From Cryptomeria japonica (taxonomy: Eukaryota > Streptophyta > Pinopsida > Cupressales > Cupressaceae), in NCBI RefSeq assembly GCF_030272615.1, contig NC_081408.1, forward strand, positions 200,780,341 to 200,844,340: a DNA stretch of 64,000 bases, read 5' to 3'. Positions 22,226-33,531 of the stretch are shown here, one piece after another. The notes under the pieces are model-generated. The model searched no databases. It saw only the letters and a program-made list of their open reading frames with translations, and was not told the origin of the DNA. Within the stretch, counting starts at the first letter, position 1; each line of letters starts with the position of its first letter. The translations under genes were made by a program, and so were the position numbers.

Positions 22226-24410
22226 TATTTTTGGAATTTTTCAAGGATAATGTATGAGATGCAGCTAAATGCAAACTAAATAGATGAAGATGCAATCTAT
22301 GGAAAGAGTGCAATCTATGTTTTTGGTTGTTTTTGAAGATTTTGACAAACTTATGAATGCAAATCTAAAAGAGACCTTTAGGAAATTGAAATGATGTCTA
22401 GACCTCAAAGGACAAAAGGACTTAATTGACAAAGGACAAGATGACAATGTCTCCCCTATATGCTTGGATACTAAGCTAGGTTTGACAAAATGATATTGAT
22501 GACAAAAGGACAAAAGATTTGATAAGGTCTAGACTTCTTAACAATAACTAAAGGTTTATCAAAGATTTGGATTACTCAAGTATGACAAGACCTGGTTTTG
22601 ACACTATATGCAAAGAGACAATTGCTATGATATGATAATGACTTAAGCTTAATGAAGAGACTTAGGGTATGCAAATATAAATGTATGACAATGATATGAC
22701 TCTAATGCAAGAGGACACATGCAAATGGATGACCCCTATTGAAAGGAGTATGACTTAGGTGAAATCTAACCTTGGTACTTGACAATGAGCTTTGCAAAAT
22801 GCAACCTAGGATGAACCTAATTGTAAGTGACATGAATGTTAAGACAAGATTTGGAACAATGTTTGATCATCATATTGGAAGATGTGTTTTGAAATTTGTT
22901 GAACTTGTGTTGGATGAATGTCTCTTGTGTTTAAATCTTGTGTTGGATCAATTTGTCTTATTTTTGGAATGATACACAATTCAACTTTTGACAAACAAAG
23001 AATACAAGATATTGCAACTTAGACTCAAGACAATCATGCTCATTTCCACATTTCTTATGGTAGGCAAAGACATTAGGTACTTGAGAGGTAGACTCATTAT
23101 GGGATTCAAGGAGAATACATAGATGCTTGACCCCACGGGCTCCCCTCCATGGCACTCACTTCTCAGGGCAGCCAAGCATCAGTCCCCATGGAATCTCCCC
23201 ATGGCGAACTTAGTATCTCTTCCAAGTATCCGAATTTGTCCTTCTTAAGCAACTAGAAGGGTTTTTGGCCTCTAAAAACAAGGTGTTTAGTAAGGATTTC
23301 TGTTAAGCGTTACTCCTTGATGTCATGCAAGCATGATTGAGACATTAAGCCCATCAAGATACCAAACAAATGTAGTCGCGCAAGCACGATTTAGACCAAG
23401 AGGCCCTACTTAGATGTTGATATGAGAAAGAGTCCAAGGGTCATCACTTCCCAAGTAACTGCAATTCCCACGTAACGCTTCCTTCAAAGCTTTCACTCAT
23501 CAGGTATTTGTTTATAGTGAGTTAGAATGCCAAGGTATTCTAGCCGTACTCACTTTGGGTCATTCCCTTCTCACGATTATCACTTGCTTGCAAAAGAAAA
23601 GTGGTCGGGAAGGCAGGCCCTCTAAGGGTGACAAACAATCAAAGACATGAGCATGGTATTGAAGATCTGGATTTCTGATCACCCTAAAAGGATGAGAGCA
23701 TACTCTCCTACTCCAATGTCAAACTCAACAATCAAATCAAAAACATGTTCATTCCAACCTATTTAGAAATCACTAGGTGCCTAAAACATTAATTTCAAAC
23801 ACAAAGTTTAGTTGTTTCTCCAAGGCAACCTGCAAAACCCAAGTTAGAAGTTTGATATGCTTATTCTTTGACTATCGAACCTGCATAAAGTATGTTAGTA
23901 GTTTGTGAAATAATTCTTTGTCAAGCGTTTCGCCACAAAGCTACCAACAATGTTAGAAAATCAAGAGAAATGAATCACCATCAAAAATAATCCATAAATT
24001 TTGTGATTCTTTATCCTTTTAGATTAATCTATGTGAAATTTATCAAATTTACCACCCTAGATTAATCTAGATAAAATTTGCATGAATGCATGATTAATTT
24101 GCCAAGCTAAATTAATCTAGATGAAAGTTGCATGATTTTGTTTTTTTCAAAATTTTGACCATTTACAGAAGTGTAATTAAAAATGTCATAACTTTGTCAA
24201 TATTTATCCAAATTACAAACCATAAAATGATCTGGAAAGGTAACAACGTGATCTAATAAACCCAGAAATTATTTATTTTAATTCTGTACGATATTTTTTA
24301 CGTTATCAATTGATTATGACTATTTTTTTCTTCGAAGAAAAATTTGCAATTTCTCCACAAAAAATCTGCAACTTCACAAAACATTCAAAAAAATATTAGA
24401 TCCAAGCATG
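22226..24410 (-). other. 5' leader of element D
   Basis: A 2.2-kb stretch between primer site and ORF with no supported coding sequence. The segment 23100-23500 is less AT-rich than its surroundings; GCTCCCCTCCATGGCAC and CCCCATGG words occur there. Confidence 0.6.
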
Positions 24411-24428
24411 TTCACGTCGGGTTCACCA
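24411..24428 (-). promoter_or_regulatory. Primer binding site of element D
   Basis: The minus strand reads TGGTGAACCCGACGTGAA, five bases from the 5' LTR. It shares TGGTGAACCC with elements I and M. Confidence 0.75.
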
Positions 24429-24433
24429 ATTAA

Positions 24434-25774
24434 TGTAGCATCAGAATTAGGAATCATCAAAGCAAGTAGATCAAAACACTAGACATGATAACTCAATCAT
24501 GAGAGCACTCATTGCAAATGAACCTAATCCTGAGCACACTCAATAGAGATATGAAAACAAAGCATTCAAAATGAAAGATTATGCAAACCAAATGCAGAAT
24601 TGAATGCTCCTTCCATACGGCTCCATTGTTCTTCTTTCCTCTTCAATGGATTTGTGGATCTCACCTACAAGTGCACACACAATTGAAAGCAAGATTGATG
24701 AAAAGCTCAAGAGTACTAGAAGCATAAGTTCGATAGTTTGATTAAGGATTTGGGATCAAGGGATTTGATTGAAGAAAATCATCCAATTTATAGAGAAATT
24801 GGAGAAATGAACAAATTAGCATGAAATGGATATTGGAAGCAATTAATTTCAAAAATGGCACAATCGAGTGGAAAGAAGAAGGTTATGACACCTTCTATGT
24901 CATGAATTATGACATATTGCCAATGCAAAGCTTAGAGGACTAGAACCTTATGACATCTTGCTATGCCAAGAGTATGACGCATGAAGCACAAAAATAGGGA
25001 GCTCTAAAGGCAAATTAATTAGGTGGAAATTAAAATAGGAAATTAGAAAATAGGTGGAAATTAGAAATTAGGTAAATAATGAAATTAGGAATTAGGAAAT
25101 AATGAAATTAGAAATTAGGTAAATTAATTAATAATTTGTCATTTATTAATTAATTCACGAAGAGGAATAATTAGCCAATTAAATGAACATTTAATTGTAA
25201 TGAGAAGACTTAGGATAAATAAACAATTTATTAATCCTAAAAGAAGAAATGACACACACAAGGTTAAATGATTAAATCACGAAACCCTAGAAGATGAATT
25301 AGGTCTTGAAAGATAATTGACTCGATTCGATTTGATTTTGGATTGATAAATGACCAATGTGATAAAATGATTTGATTGATAAATGCACCAATTGATGAGG
25401 AACAATGACAAATTGATCCAAATTGACACGATTGAGAAGGACGACGATCGATGACAAATTGATCATTAAATAACAAGATTGACAAAAAAGACAAGGATTG
25501 ATGACGAAATAGATCATAAAATGGCGAGATTGACAAGTTGATAAGAGATTGACAAGATCGACCAAAATCATGACTGAAGATTGTTGTCAACAAGACCAAA
25601 TTCGAAAGCGAGACAAATGAAGAATGCAGAAGAAAGACTCGATGCTCGCAAATGATAAAGACCAAGTGTGTGACATAGGAGAAATGTTAATGCGACGCAA
25701 AAACCTAAAATGAGGCAATGCGCAAATGTTAAAGTATGACTTCCGCAAGCGTTGACCATTTTTAGGTGTCTACA
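24434..25774 (-). repeat. 5' LTR of element D (1,341 bp)
   Basis: Collinear with 15987-17317. The ten extra bases are an insertion near 24625 (CCATTGTTCT). The other differences seen by eye are transitions. Confidence 0.92.
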
Positions 25775-26262
25775 CTATGATTGGAAAGCTGCAATATGTT
25801 GTTCATAGCAAACCAGATATAGCACATGCAGTAGGTATGGTTGCAAGATTCTTTGTAGATCCCAAGGAAACACATATGATAGCAATCAAGAGAATTTTCA
25901 GATACCTGAAAGGCATTGAAGATTATGGCTTAGTATATCAAAAAGGAAATGATTTTGATTGAAAAGTTTATATTGATGCTGATTGGTTAGGCAACATCGA
26001 TGATAGGAAAAGCACAAGTGGAGGAGCTTTCTTTTTAGGAGAAAGACTAGTAAGTTGGCTTAGCAAGAAACAAGGATGTGTTTCACAGTCAACAACAAAA
26101 GCTGAATATGTTGTTGCAGCATTGAATTGTACCAATATAGCATGGAACAAACAACTATTGGAAGGTATAAATGAGCAAGTTACCAAGCCAATAACTATAT
26201 TCTGTGACAATACTAGTGCTATTAACATTTCAAAGAATCCTATTATGCACTCTAAGACAAAG
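25775..26262 (+). pseudogene. A RT end and RNase H, first part
   Basis: Continuation of A's pol after D: SMIGKLQYVVHSKPDIAHAV, then a TGA at about 25961, then YIDADWLGNIDDRKSTSGGA, SWLSKKQGCVSQSTTKAEYV and FCDNTSAINISKNPIMHSKT. These are the copia RNase H signatures, with Asp in DADW, Glu in AEYV and Asp in CDNTSA. It is cut by a 348-bp insertion at 26263. Confidence 0.85.
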
Positions 26263-26610
26263 TATAGGAGTTAAGAAAATACAACACCACAGGAGCTTGA
26301 AGATCTTCTGCAAGCCGAATAACCTGTTACAAGGAGAAGAAATGAAGCAAAAATCTGAAGAACATACAAAACACAGAGAATATGCTCAAAAAGAGAGAGC
26401 TCAATATTCACAAAAATATGTAATGTGATTCTTACAATGAAAAGAAAGAACTCAACCTTTAATAGGTCAAGAAACCCTAAAAAGGGAAAACCAAGGTTTG
26501 CACATAATAATTAATTATATGCACCTAAAGTTAGCTTAAGTGTAAAAGAGATAAAGGGAACTTAAATAATTAAAAAAAGAATGTTTAATTAATAAAGTAA
26601 ATACCCGAAT
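26263..26610. mobile_element. Unclassified 348-bp insertion in A RNase H
   Basis: Flanked by ACTCTAAGACAAAG (26249-26262) and ACTCTAACACAAAG (26611-26624), a 14-base duplication with one mismatch. Removing it restores the RNase H frame (SKTK followed by HISIKYHYLREE). There are no TG...CA ends, no clear terminal inverted repeats and no poly(A) tail. It may be a SINE-like or decayed DNA element; class undetermined. Confidence 0.65.
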
Positions 26611-26624
26611 ACTCTAACACAAAG

Positions 26625-26800
26625 CACATCTCAATCAAATATCATTATCTTAGAGAAGAAGTTCAAGAGAAGAAAGTGGTGTTGGAGTATATTAGCACAA
26701 AGGAACCAATTGCAGATATCTTCACCAATCCACTACCAAGGGACACTTTTGAGTATTTCAGAAGTAAGTTAGGGGTCCTACCACTATCTTCCATTCACTA
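26625..26800 (+). pseudogene. A RNase H C-terminus
   Basis: Resumes after the 348-bp insert: ISIKYHYLREE, VVLEYISTKEPIADIFTNPL, FEYFRSKLGVLPL, the normal copia pol end. A stop follows near 26800, then untranslated sequence up to element F. Confidence 0.85.
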
Positions 26801-27249
26801 ACCAAGCTCGGTGAAAGCATCCATTTGATGACTCTTCAAAATATCTTTTAGGAGTTGATGCTGATTTACACACTGTTGGGAGTATTTAAAACTGAGTCAA
26901 GTTTATAGGCCCATTTCAAAATTTTGCCCTACATTTCCAAATGATTAAAATAAGTCAGTTTGAATGGCCTAGTTAGCAAGGGGGTAAAATGGAGCCAGTT
27001 GATTTTCAGAGGGTAAGGCTCGGGATTCATGTCCCACACCTTTCATTTGGCCTATTCAGTGATGTGCAACTTTCAGAATTCAATTTGGATAAGTTTACGA
27101 GGTACCTATTTTGAGGGGTGAGCTGGAAGTGCATTTTAGGCACAAATGCAGATTTTATGGAGTAGCCTTCTTTGAGCGATTACATCTTTTGCCCTGTTGA
27201 TCATCATGAAAAAATTCAAAATGGATTCAATTGTATGCATTAATGTGAG

Positions 27250-27700
27250 TCACCCTCCAAAATTTCAGGTCTTGACGAATCCATTTGCTCAGTTTTCCAA
27301 ACCGAATCCGTTTGCAGTTTGTGTGTTTTGGCAAGTCCCTGTTTCGACAGTTAGTCGGAGCCCTGTTTTGCACAATTGTAAAACTTACCTCAGTAAGAAT
27401 CATGCCAAAGTGTTTCTTCCAGGTTGATGTCAGTATAAATGGTGAGCTACGTTTCAAATTTCAAGTCCTTATGAATTCGTTTGCTCAGTTTTCAAAGCTC
27501 AATCTGTTTGTAGTTTGTGATGTTTGCACAAGTGTAAAAATGTTCCGGTGAGCATCATGTCAGAATGTTTGTTCCGGGCTAATGTTGGTATAAATGGTGA
27601 GCTACATTTCAAATTTCAAGTCCTAATGAATCCGTTTGATTGGTTTCCAAAAGGACTCATTTTGCCATCAAATTCAGTTATCCGCACTTCCAGTATTAGA
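27250..27700 (+). repeat. Three-copy direct repeat in F
   Basis: Three diverged copies, about 155-190 bases apart (near 27262, 27450 and 27605), of a unit containing CAAATTTCAAGTCCTAATGA and ATCCGTTTG. GGTGAGCTAC precedes two of them. ORFs crossing it (for example 27285-27551) follow the repeat and are not supported. Confidence 0.65.
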
Positions 27701-28399
27701 TCAGTTAATGTAGCCATTTTGGTGAGCGCACCGTTTGCATCCTGTCAGTCGGGTGATCAAAATAAGAATTCAAAGATTTAATATGTACTTAAAGGTACCT
27801 ATGTTCCGAATTTGAGGACCCACGGAGGTCGTTTGATATTTTTGAGAAAGGCATCATGTGTTGCCAGAACATTCACTTCATCAGGTCCGCAGTGTCGACA
27901 AAGCCAGTTGGCCGTTTTCAAAAATTAATATCTCTTCACTCGAGACTCATCTTAAGAAACCGTTTGGTAGATGTCATCCTTGTATATCAAAGTACATGCC
28001 TGTCAGATGGCGAGCTCCAGAAAGGTGTTTTGACAGGTTTGAAAATTACGTCTTCACGATTAAATGCGAAAATTGTGGCATAATTGCCTGAAAGATGTAA
28101 AATGCAATTTTATGATCCGAAAATGGTGCCGATCGATTCCAGAGGTGTGTTTGAGGTTCCTGAAGCATTCCAAAGGTCAGTTGCATGAAAACAAAAAAAA
28201 TTTTAGTCGGACCCACTTTGGGGCCCGACCTGGCTCATGCCCACGGATTGATTTTATTGGCGATTTTTGTTTATTGGGAAAATTTCAGAATATTTAGATA
28301 ATGATGCAATCCACAAGTCACAGTCAGGTAAAGTTCATATCGGTAGCAGCCATTGGGGATTCAAGGTTGAAGACATTGTGAATGTCAAGGGTGTCTCCT

Positions 28400-28915
28400 T
28401 TGATTTGTCAGCTTGATTTGTCAGCATCCTTCCAGATTGCAAGAGTTTCGTTTTTAATACAACAAAGGTTAAATATTGTGTTTGAAAAATATCATGACAT
28501 GTGTCAATGTTCTTTTTTGTATGAGAATGGGGAATCTATATCCAGCTTGGTTAATACATTGGACAGTTCGAAATGCTTGATTCCTCGGGAGTATGTAAAA
28601 GTGATGAGGATTTCAATGTTGAACAAGCGTCCCACATCTTCATATTCACAAATCTATGATGTGTCCACAAAAGAACTTGGAAAGCTTCCCCATGAAGTGT
28701 TTTTTTTGGAGTTCAATTTCATCCCATTGGCAAGTGCTTCTCTTGCTCAAGTGCATGCTACTCGCACCTTGATGGCAAGAAAGTTGCTGTCAAAGTTTCA
28801 ATGCACATTTAACCAACACAGCAACTACTATTACTGCAACATTGGAGCTGGTTAGCAATGATTTGTACCATTCTTTTTCTTGCATTTGATCATAGGTGGA
28901 TCATCCATCTTGTAA
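28400..28915 (+). pseudogene. Captured ABC1/UbiB-type kinase gene fragment
   Basis: Encodes IPREYVKVMRISMLN, SSYSQIYDVSTKELGKLPHE, then PLASASLAQVHATRT, which is the ABC1/ADCK/UbiB signature (the Ala-rich loop SASLAQVH), then after a frameshift DGKKVAVKV and ATLELVSNDLYHSF. It covers only the N-terminal part of the kinase domain; catalytic residues further on are absent. At least two frameshifts and a stop break it. Known family: atypical kinases of mitochondria and plastids linked to isoprenoid quinone metabolism. I see no intron in the covered part, so capture through spliced RNA is possible. Carried inside F. Confidence 0.75.
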
Positions 28916-28984
28916 CACATTATGTGCAGCAAGATTGTGGTGTAAAGGAGCAGCAACAAAGACCTCCCAGCAGTTCACGTGGTG

Positions 28985-29660
28985 AGTGAAGGGGCAGGTT
29001 GAAACCTTACAACAAATGCAATCTGGCAAGTGTAATGCCATCCCCAGCAAAGGTTTTCAAGCAAATGAAATTTGGCAATTATAAAACCATATTTCTCCTC
29101 CCACTTGATGGCTGGAGAAGGGCAACAGTAGCTCAAATCAAATGCACATTGGATGATGTAAAGCCATTTTCCCAAAGTCCACGTGATGAGTGAGTTGCAG
29201 AATTAAAATGTAATGTTGAAGAAGTTTAAACAGCAAATGAAATCAGTCCTCCCTCTTATGTGTGTTTGGAAGAGCATTGAGCTCCCAAGTGAATGCAAAC
29301 AGAAATAGAGCTTTAATCATCCCCGGTGTGGATAGTTTGAAGGCCATTGAAACATGGAGTAATGCCGAATATAATAGCATTCTCCCTCATGTGGCATGGT
29401 AAATTGGGCTTTCAAATTTCAAGCAAAGCATTTCCTCCCCATGACATGGAAAAAGGCATATAAAACTTTCAGCCAAATGCATTTACCAGCAGCAAAAACT
29501 TGAAGAAAATGCACTTGGCTGTTGTAAAGCCCACTCCCCACCATTCTTTGCTAGCATCCTCTCTGTGGCGGTGTAAAGAGGCGTCATAAACTTCCAAGAA
29601 ATGCAAACGAATCTGGAAAACGCCATTAAAAATGCAGGAAAACCTTCAAAATGCAGTCCC
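28985..29660 (+). repeat. Diverged repeats of F (TGTAAAGCCAT units)
   Basis: Five or more degenerate units of about 90-120 bases, each with GCAAATGAAAT..GG and TGTAAAGCCAT..CCC words (near 29015, 29070, 29155, 29240, 29520). Non-coding. Confidence 0.45.
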
Positions 29661-29754
29661 AGGCATAAGATAATTATCCCACATTGGCTGTGCACTGGGA
29701 GTTTTTAGTATTTATATGCAAAAACGCACAGTAATATAATCTCTAAGCCTTAAA

Positions 29755-30235
29755 GGCTTTTGACACAAGGTGCCCATGGGCGCCCAAAGTGGGCCCACGT
29801 GCGAGCACGCTTCTTGAGGCGATGGAGGAGTTGACTGGACGAAGACCAAGTGGACCCCACGCAGGCACGCTTCCCAAGGCAAATAGGCAAAATTTTGCAG
29901 ACGAAGGTCGGGTTAACGAGCGAGCAAGTTCGAGAGAGATCAACGGTGCACGCTATTTCGCGAAGGGAAGATGCATGTTGTTTAAACCCCACGAAATAGC
30001 GAAAGTGAACGAGAGCCATCCACATGGCGGGTACAGTCAGCGGTCCAGTAGGCGGGTCCCGGTGAGGTGGCGCATAGGTGGTAGTCCAGTGGTGATGACG
30101 TGGCGACCAAGTGGCAGTGACGAAGCAGATGACGTGGCGATGATGAGGTGTCATCCCAAGTGGCATCCGGTCAACCCCATCAACCAATCAGAGGCCGCCA
30201 CGTGGCAAGGTGTCAGAGCACAAATGGAGGCAAAA
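29755..30235 (+). promoter_or_regulatory. GC-rich, G-box-bearing promoter-like block of F
   Basis: A 480-base GC-rich patch in otherwise AT-rich DNA. It contains CACGTG at 29796-29801 and CCACGTGG at 30198-30205, several GACGTGGC/GTGGC words (30095-30145) and CCAAT at 30184. A 152-codon open frame (29789-30247) is most likely a by-product of base composition. It lies 115 bases upstream of TATAAAG at 30351. ACGT-core boxes are known bZIP/bHLH sites in plants; use here is inference. Confidence 0.5.
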
Positions 30236-30350
30236 AATCAAATTTAAAATGATTAAATAATATAGTTCAAACTATATTGAAATTCGAAATATTTAAATGA
30301 TGGATCCATGATGAGAATTAATTCGCCTAGGGTCCAATTTTTGGCCAAAG

Positions 30351-30357
30351 TATAAAG
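30351..30357 (+). promoter_or_regulatory. TATA box of F
   Basis: TATAAAG, 163 bases after the CCAAT word and downstream of the GC-rich block. Confidence 0.45.
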
Positions 30358-31430
30358 TGTTATATGTTTTCGGAAAGCTCTCGGAGTGAGGAATCCGATT
30401 ATGAAGTTAATTTGGACAAATGTGGGATATTTTAGAAGCAGTTTCTACGGGAACAAAATTCAGTTAGAGAGGAGAGACACTTGGCAATTTTCAGTTGTGA
30501 ATTTGTTTTTCTTCCCTCCTCATTTTATTCCCCATTCTTCTCAGTTGTAAGGGTTCCAGAATTCTGTGAGGAAGTGCTCCAGTTTTCTTGGCTTCCATTT
30601 TCTGAAATTCTTGACCCAAACTAGTAAAGTTCTATGGATCTATTCAGGGTATAGAGGCTACATTGCAGGATGACAGATTGTTTTCTAGTTGCAGGTCTTA
30701 CTTGTGTCAGGAATGAGTAAATTTCCCATGATATTGTCTCTGTGATATGTTTTTTCATTATTATGAATTCAATCCTCAAGGAGGATGAAATTTGTCATCT
30801 CAAGGAGATTGTGTGACTGTTTGTAGGTATCCTTCAAGGAAGGTTTTAAATTCTATAGTCAGTCATAAATGATGAAATGTATTTCTAGATCTGATAAATT
30901 TGTGAATGAATCAAATAGTGCATTAATATCAAGTATTGGTGCATGAATATCTTGTTTAAGGAAAACAAATTTGCATCTATGATTCATATTTGTAGTTCTA
31001 TCTGTGACTCTATTGCCCAATGAACAAGGCACTGGTCTTGCAAGTTTTGGGGATGGTTTTAGATTAACATTTTAAAAGACAAATCTATTTCCCTTTATGT
31101 GTAGGGGTGTGTGTTCCATTCTTTCCAAGCTCTGTTTCATCCTATTGTTTGTACAGATCTAGCCAATCTGTAATGTTTCCTAACCTGTTGAGCTTGTGAA
31201 ATGATCTATCTGTTTAATGTTGATGCAGTCATGTGTCTGTAATTGTTGTATTTAGTGCATCAAAAGGGTGTCCCCCCCTAGGTCTAGCAGAACCTGAAGT
31301 GTAGGAGGATCAATTAGGGTCCTATGTTATGTTGTCCAAGCCCTGATGTGTTTTGTAGACTGAAATTGGCCATTTCATAGAAAGATTTGTAGGTGTTCTT
31401 GGGTTATCACTTTTGGTGAACAACACACAC

Positions 31431-31679
31431 TTTAGGAGATATTCTAAAGGTGTGCACGAAACAATAACATGGAATAGGAATTGAAGACAAAATACTCTGA
31501 CCGAGACTGAGTTGACACATAACAACAAGGAATTCACTTCTCAGTGAAATAAATTATGTTTTAGTTCTTTACTTTTTGGCATTGTTGTCAAAGGGGGAGA
31601 AGAGTGAAGAAAAGAGGAGAAGACTAATGTATGGGGGAGAAGACAAATGACACAGGGAGAGCATTTTAGCATATCAGAA
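31431..31679 (+). other. A 3' untranslated segment between F and E
   Basis: Belongs to element A. Contains a PPT-like purine tract, TCAAAGGGGGAGAAG (about 31588-31602), preceded by TTGGCATTGTTG, an internal duplicate of the real PPT at 39311-39324. No ORF. Confidence 0.6.
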
Positions 31680-33286
31680 TGATAACTTCAATGATGAACC
31701 GATAGTACCAAACTGGTACTGAGAAGGGGGGGTGAATCAGTACAAACAAAGATACAGTCCAAAACCGGTTTGACAGCAAATACTCCAAATGACTGGCAAG
31801 TAGTGATACTAGTTGAAACAGAGTGCAACCGGTAAGACCTAGAATAATTAAAACAATCATAAACTGGTCACTCAATAATCTTTCCACTTATCTCAATACT
31901 ATAGTATCTTTACACCCTCATGCATGAACAAGTAAACTATCATATGATCTTCACAACAGTTAGTTCAATATGTTTTATAGATAGGCATAAAACATAGAAC
32001 CATCATATTCTCAATAGGTAATAACAAAGCATCACAAAATAAAATCATCACACATGACACACTTATTTTTTCATGTGGAAACCCAACTGGGAAAAACCAC
32101 GGTGGGGATGAGTACCCACAAGGTGCTTTTTAAACTCTTTAGAAGTTCGCTCTGTTAGGAGCCTTGTCCAGTTAAAGACATTACAATAGGTTCTGCTAGG
32201 AACCGATCCTGTTAGGGATCACCCGGTTAAGGGATGGCTATAATACCCAATTAAGGTTTGAACTCGGTTGGAGTTACCTTGTTAGAGGATTTCAAGAACT
32301 CAATAGCTAAAGGATCTCCAGAGCTCTATAACTTCCCAGAACTCATTAACTTCAAGTTACCTTGTTAGGGGATTTAAATCAAGTCGGTTAAAGCTACCCT
32401 GTTAAGGGATTTGTATCAAGCTGGTTAAGGCTACCCTATTAAGGGATTTAACAACTATTGAAGTGGTTAAAGATCAATAGGAATTACAATGATCTGGTAA
32501 TAGCACTCAATGCTAATGCAGATCTGTTTTGGCTCCTCTTCACCTTCTGCACATTCACTTTATAGGTATCTCTTCTCTCCTTTGGTCTGGCAAGAATCAC
32601 GTATCTCTTCCCTTGGATACACACTCACAACTTTTGCCAACAACCTTAGAAAGAAACACAACATTGACCTTATAGGAAACTGATAGGTCGGTAGCAAAAA
32701 CCCTAAACCCTAAACCTGTTAGGTTAAGCAATTCAAGCGGTTCAATCCTAACCATTTAATCATACTGCATTAAATGCAATAATCTTGAATCGATCTCAAG
32801 ACATTCTCCCTCGTCCATTATCCACTGATTTCATGGTGGTTGATAACCTATCACGCATTATCACCATTTGACAAACTTCGCACGTTCCTGAGGTATATAG
32901 GAATAGTCTTCTTCATGCAAGATCCTTCACGTACATAGGGCCTACGTGGCAACACAATCTATTCTCTGTTATACTGCTAACTCATCACACAAAGATCACG
33001 GATTGAGTCACAAAGGCTTGAGGTACTCCAACCGGAAATCTTGAAGTGGAAACTACCTACCAACCGGTAGTCACACAATGCTTCCATGTGCTGGTTCCCA
33101 TAACTACATGTCGGTTCATCTTGAACAAATATGTTGCTTCACTTTGGCATATATACTGGTTCACACATATGCCTGTTCTCTCTTCTCACATATCACATAT
33201 GTCGGTTTACTTCATATCGCATATTGACATCAATGACAACATACAATATCATTATGTCCTTATACCGGTTCACCTAAATGTCAACA
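31680..33286 (-). repeat. 3' LTR of element E (1,607 bp)
   Basis: On the minus strand starts TGTTGACATTTAGG and ends AAGTTATCA. C-tract at about 31724-31731, hairpin motif at 32075-32100, U3 near-palindrome at 33224-33239. About ten GGTTAAGGGATTT-type repeats lie at 32150-32460 (plus-strand view). Confidence 0.9.
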
Positions 33287-33302
33287 ATCTCCCCCTTTGG
33301 CA
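33287..33302 (-). promoter_or_regulatory. Polypurine tract of element E
   Basis: Minus strand TGCCAAAGGGGGAGAT directly before the 3' LTR. A second tract, AAAGGGGGAGAAG on the minus strand, lies at about 33383-33395. Confidence 0.85.
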
Positions 33303-33531
33303 TTGATGGCAATATACAAAGATATCTCTCTGCTCCACATCTTCTCCCACATTTTTTGTAGATATCTTTGCCGGTTCTCTCCTTCTCCCCCTTTGACAAC
33401 AATGCCAAAGTGGAGGCACAAGCATCCCTGTTCCATTATGCTGCTACCCCTAAGGAGTAGCATCCTTCAACACATCAATCCTGAAGAAAGATTTGACTAT
33501 GCAGTACATGACTGATGTGGAGAATATACCT

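Larger units (their letters stand above)
15987..25774 (-). mobile_element. Element D: non-autonomous LTR element, 9,788 bp
   Basis: Flanked by CTATG (15982-15986 and 25775-25779) inside the RT gene of A. The LTRs are 15987-17317 (3') and 24434-25774 (5'). I count about 14 substitutions between them, all transitions, plus one 10-base indel. The minus strand carries a TGGTGAACCCGACGTG primer site at the inner edge of the 5' LTR and a purine tract (AAAGAGGGGCAAAA) before the 3' LTR. The 7.1-kb interior holds one ~930-codon ORF and no protease, RT or integrase, so it must rely on another element's enzymes. Confidence 0.92.
26874..31425 (+). mobile_element. Element F: 4.55-kb LTR-like unit, probably a solo LTR
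   Basis: Starts TGTTGGGAG and ends GAACAACA, flanked by CACAC (26869-26873 and 31426-31430). No duplicated terminal segment is seen inside, so I read it as one very long solo LTR rather than a complete element. Plus orientation is suggested by CCAAT (30184), a G-box (30198) and a TATA box (30351) in order. It contains diverged repeats and a kinase gene fragment. It lies in A's 3' untranslated region. Confidence 0.75.

Noticed and set aside
16807-25759. ORFs of 90-150 codons around 16807-17407 and 25264-25759
   Set aside because: They lie wholly in the two LTRs of D, overlap in several frames and have no recognisable domain.
29789-30247. 152-codon ORF as a possible gene
   Set aside because: It coincides with the GC-rich block of F, where stop codons are rare; its opposite strand is also open and neither shows a domain.
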